Part shown: piece by piece, positions 14,754-17,393 of the stretch
Layout of the letters: each line of letters starts with the position of its first letter
Position numbering within the stretch: position 1 is the first letter of the stretch
NCBI GenBank assembly: GCA_905195005.1
Contig: CAJJUC010000027.1
Location: 1-17,393 of the forward strand
Direction: 5' to 3'
Length of the DNA: 17,393 nt
Origin: an uncultured Eubacteriales bacterium
GTDB lineage: Bacteria > Bacillota > Clostridia > UMGS1883
Notes under the pieces: generated by a model
The model's input: the letters and a program-made list of their open reading frames with translations, nothing else
What the model was told of the DNA's origin: nothing
Database searches by the model: none
Translations under genes and position numbers: made by a program

Positions 14754-15801
14754 CCAAAAACTCCATAAAAACAAGATTACCGAGGTCAATTCCGCGGTTT
14801 GTGAGCCGCAGTCTGCTTCCCGATTTTTCAAGCAAGCCCTTTTTTATAAGCGGCTTCACACGCTCGGGAAATTCCCCGTTATATACAATTCCCTCTGTCA
14901 TTCTGAGACCGAGCATGAACCGCTCCAAATCAATTTCGCGCTCCGAAAGGCGCACTTCTTCCACTCTGCACCCTTCGCCCGATATATACAAATCCGTATC
15001 GGCGGCATTGGCAAACCTCGCTGCGCCGACGCACGAATGAGCTGCCGCGCCGATCCCGATATAGTCCTCACGCCGCCAGTATGCACTGTTATGGCGGCTT
15101 TCAAAGCCTTTTTTTGCAAAGTTCGATATTTCGTACTGCATTATATTTTTCTCCGCAAGGCGGCTGCGCAGCATGTAGTACATTTCGCGCTCCGTGTCGT
15201 CATCGGGCAGTGAAAGCTCCATGTTATAAAACGGTGTGTTTTCCTCAATAATCAGAGAGTACGCCGACACATGCGGCACATCAAGGCTTAAGGCGCAGTC
15301 AATCGTGTGCGAAAGCGAGCCGGGCGTTTGCAGCGGAGTTGCAAGCATTATATCGATGCTGATATTTTCAAAGCCTGCATTGTGCGCGGCATCGGCTGCG
15401 GCAAAAATATCCGCTGCCGAATGTATTCTTCCGAGGGCGCGCAGCTCATTGCCGTTAAATGACTGAGCGCCGAGGCTGAGCCTGTTCACTCCCATGCCTT
15501 TCAAGCTTTTCAGAAGCCCGGACGTGACGGTTCCGGGATTTGCTTCGACAGTAAATTCGCAGTCCGCAGTTAAGCTGAGCATATTGGTTACGCCGTCGAT
15601 TATTTTCAGCAGCGCATTCGGCGCGGCTGTCGGCGTTCCGCCGCCGATGTAGATTGTTTCAGCAGAACATCCGCGATAGCTTTCAGCCTCCTTAAGCACT
15701 GCGCTTGCATATTCATCGGAGCGGCTTATATCAGCCGACGAGTAAAAATCGCAGTACAGGCACTTGCGGACGCAAAACGGCATATGAATATAGAATTTCA
15801 T
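14746..15801 (-). CDS. hemW: Radical SAM heme chaperone HemW
   Basis: A 351-aa radical-SAM protein of the HemN-like family. The motif C10-x3-C14-x2-C17 (FCVRKCLYCDFYS) binds the 4Fe-4S cluster. GGGTP (53-57), TVEANPGTV and RLSLGAQSFN are the usual SAM and barrel motifs, and a winged-helix-like C-terminal part follows (ERFMLGLRMTEGI). HemW binds heme and inserts it into target proteins; it is often mislabelled oxygen-independent coproporphyrinogen oxidase. It is somewhat shorter than the usual 375-380 aa. The start overlaps the lepA stop by one base (TGATG) and the end overlaps recX by 8 nt. lepA-hemW is a standard firmicute order. Confidence 0.93.
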   Translation of the reverse strand: MKFYIHMPFCVRKCLYCDFYSSADISRSDEYASAVLKEAESYRGCSAETIYIGGGTPTAAPNALLKIIDGVTNMLSLTADCEFTVEANPGTVTSGLLKSLKGMGVNRLSLGAQSFNGNELRALGRIHSAADIFAAADAAHNAGFENISIDIMLATPLQTPGSLSHTIDCALSLDVPHVSAYSLIIEENTPFYNMELSLPDDDTEREMYYMLRSRLAEKNIMQYEISNFAKKGFESRHNSAYWRREDYIGIGAAAHSCVGAARFANAADTDLYISGEGCRVEEVRLSEREIDLERFMLGLRMTEGIVYNGEFPERVKPLIKKGLLEKSGSRLRLTNRGIDLGNLVFMEFLDD

Positions 15802-17393
15802 CAGTCGTCCAGCTTGAGAACCGCCATAAATGCCTCCTGCGGAAGCTCAACGCTGCCGACCTGGCGCATTCTCTTTTTACCTTCCTTCTGTTTTTCAAGC
15901 AGCTTTTTCTTTCTGGTTATATCGCCGCCGTAACACTTGGCAAGCACGTCCTTGCGCATTGCGCGAACGGTTTCGCGCGCGATAACCTTTCCTCCGATTG
16001 CCGCCTGAATCGGAACCTCGAACAGCTGGCGCGGAATTGTTTCCTTAAGCTTTTCGGCAATTTTTCTGCCGCGCGCATAGCTTTTTGAGGAATGGACGAT
16101 GAAGCTGAGTGCGTCAACGCTTTCACCGTTCAGGAGAATATCGAGCTTGACAAGGTCGCTCTTGACATATTCAGCCATTTCATAGTCAAATGACGCATAA
16201 CCGCGGCTGCGGCTTTTGATTGCATCGAAAAAGTCGTATATTATTTCGTTGAGCGGGAGCTCATAATGAAGGTTTGTCCTCCCTGCATCGATATAAGTCA
16301 TGCCCTTGTAAACGCCGCGCCTGTCCTGACAAAGCTCCATTATAGAGCCGACATATTCGCCGGGCACGAAAATCTGTGCATTGACAAAGGGTTCTTCCAT
16401 ATAATCGATTTCGGACGGCGCGGGAAGATTTGTCGGGTTCGAAATCATAAGCTCCTCGCCGGAGGTTGTGAAAACCTTATAAACAACGCTCGGCGCAGTT
16501 GTTACAAGGTCAAGGTTAAACTCGCGCTCCAGCCGCTCCTGAATTATTTCCATGTGCAGAAGTCCGAGAAAGCCGCAGCGGAAGCCGAAGCCGAGAGCTG
16601 CGCTTGTTTCGGGCTCGAAGGTCAGCGACGCGTCGTTTAGCTGGAGCTTGTCCAAAGCATCGCGCAAATCGCCGTACTTTGCTCCGTCCGCAGGGTAAAT
16701 TCCGCAGAACACCATGGGATTGACCTTTCTGTAGCCTTCAAGCGGTTCGGACGCCGGGTTTGCCGCATCTGTCACGGTGTCGCCGACCTGCGTTTCCTTA
16801 ACCGTTTTAATGCTCGCCGCGATATAGCCAACCTCACCGGCTTTAAGCCCGTCGCACGGTTTTGTCATTGTCGGCAGAAGATAGCCTGTTTCAACAACAT
16901 CGAACTCTCCGCCCGTTGCCATGAAGCGGATTCTCATTCCCGGGCGGATTGTGCCCTCCATAACGCGGACATATACGATTACGCCTTTATAGGAATCATA
17001 GTAGGAATCAAAGATAAGCGCGCGCGGCGGGAGATTTTCATCACCCTTGGGCGCCGGGATATTTTTAACAATATATTCGGGAATCTGCTCGATGTTAATT
17101 CCCTGCTTCGCACTGATGCGCGGCGCATCCTCGGCAGGGATTCCGATAACATCCTCAATTTCTGCCGCAACCTCATCGGGGCGCGCACCGGGAAGATCGA
17201 TTTTATTGATAACGGGCAGAATCTCAAGGTCATGGTCAAGCGCAAGATATGTGTTTGCAAGCGTTTGCGCTTCAATCCCCTGTGACGCGTCCACAACCAG
17301 CAGCGCACCCTCGCACGCGGCAAGCGAGCGCGAAACCTCGTAATTAAAATCGACATGACCGGGGGTGTCGATAAGATTCAGGATATAGTCCTT
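15801..17393 (-). CDS. lepA: Translation elongation factor 4 LepA, 5' end outside the window
   Basis: The last 530 residues of the ribosome-binding GTPase LepA/EF4, which acts in translation back-tracking and small-subunit assembly. Coding runs to the window edge, beginning KDYILNLIDTPGHVDFNYEV, so switch II (DTPGH) is present and about 70 N-terminal residues with the P-loop lie outside. NKID (visible residues 63-66) and SAK (94-96) complete the G4 and G5 motifs. The EF-G-like domains and the LepA-specific C-terminal domain (GKKRMRQVGSVELPQEAFMAVLK region) are intact. It is first in the five-gene operon and its promoter is not visible. A GTG at 17294 can look like a start but is an internal valine codon. 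Confidence 0.97.
   Translation of the reverse strand, partial: KDYILNLIDTPGHVDFNYEVSRSLAACEGALLVVDASQGIEAQTLANTYLALDHDLEILPVINKIDLPGARPDEVAAEIEDVIGIPAEDAPRISAKQGINIEQIPEYIVKNIPAPKGDENLPPRALIFDSYYDSYKGVIVYVRVMEGTIRPGMRIRFMATGGEFDVVETGYLLPTMTKPCDGLKAGEVGYIAASIKTVKETQVGDTVTDAANPASEPLEGYRKVNPMVFCGIYPADGAKYGDLRDALDKLQLNDASLTFEPETSAALGFGFRCGFLGLLHMEIIQERLEREFNLDLVTTAPSVVYKVFTTSGEELMISNPTNLPAPSEIDYMEEPFVNAQIFVPGEYVGSIMELCQDRRGVYKGMTYIDAGRTNLHYELPLNEIIYDFFDAIKSRSRGYASFDYEMAEYVKSDLVKLDILLNGESVDALSFIVHSSKSYARGRKIAEKLKETIPRQLFEVPIQAAIGGKVIARETVRAMRKDVLAKCYGGDITRKKKLLEKQKEGKKRMRQVGSVELPQEAFMAVLKLDD

Noticed and set aside
1..17393. CRISPR array, insertion sequence, integrase or rRNA
   Set aside because: No regularly spaced repeats, transposase or recombinase motifs, or rRNA signatures were seen on either strand.

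Overview
The window looks like the chromosome of a low-to-mid GC Gram-positive bacterium of the class Clostridia, possibly an Oscillospirales-type gut or rumen anaerobe. The grounds are S-layer homology (SLH) anchoring, a dockerin-like module, clostridial gene neighbourhoods (lepA-hemW, rimO-pgsA, rsmD-coaD-coiled coil), strong Shine-Dalgarno sites and consensus sigma-A promoters. I cannot name the genus.

Left arm, bases 1-7984, plus strand. Two large secreted proteins come first. One (940 aa) has a GLUG-type beta-helix region, a cohesin-like beta module and a C-terminal dockerin-like module. The next (1526 aa) has a signal peptide, a cohesin-like N-terminal module, about ten Ig-like repeats of the chitobiase C-terminal type, a glycine linker and SLH repeats. 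The SLH repeats would fix it to the wall and the first protein could dock to it, so the pair reads as a possible surface-assembly system. The spacer between them is packed with hairpins. They are followed by a 48-aa single-span membrane protein of DUF3789 type, overlapped by a 69-aa cysteine-rich protein. A convergent 253-bp spacer (7985-8237) holds a hairpin and short repeats but no supported gene.

Right arm, bases 8238-17393, mostly minus strand, is housekeeping. Reading in the direction of transcription there are four blocks. (a) lepA (5' end outside the window), hemW, recX, rimO and pgsA form a tight, overlapping five-gene operon ending at a long bidirectional-terminator-like hairpin. (b) A plus-strand tRNA-Trp has a perfect-consensus promoter and diverges from a small MazG-like gene. 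(c) A secreted SH3-NlpC/P60 cell-wall hydrolase has its own promoter and phased A-tracts upstream. (d) rsmD, coaD and a coiled-coil gene share one promoter, followed by a GDPD-family phosphodiesterase with its own promoter.

The right arm serves translation (LepA, RsmD, RimO, tRNA-Trp), cofactor and heme handling (CoaD, HemW), phospholipid turnover (PgsA, GDPD) and wall remodelling. The left arm is species-specific surface material. The least explained parts are the putative dockerin/cohesin-like surface pair, the DUF3789/Cys-rich pair with its downstream spacer, and the regulatory DNA around tRNA-Trp.
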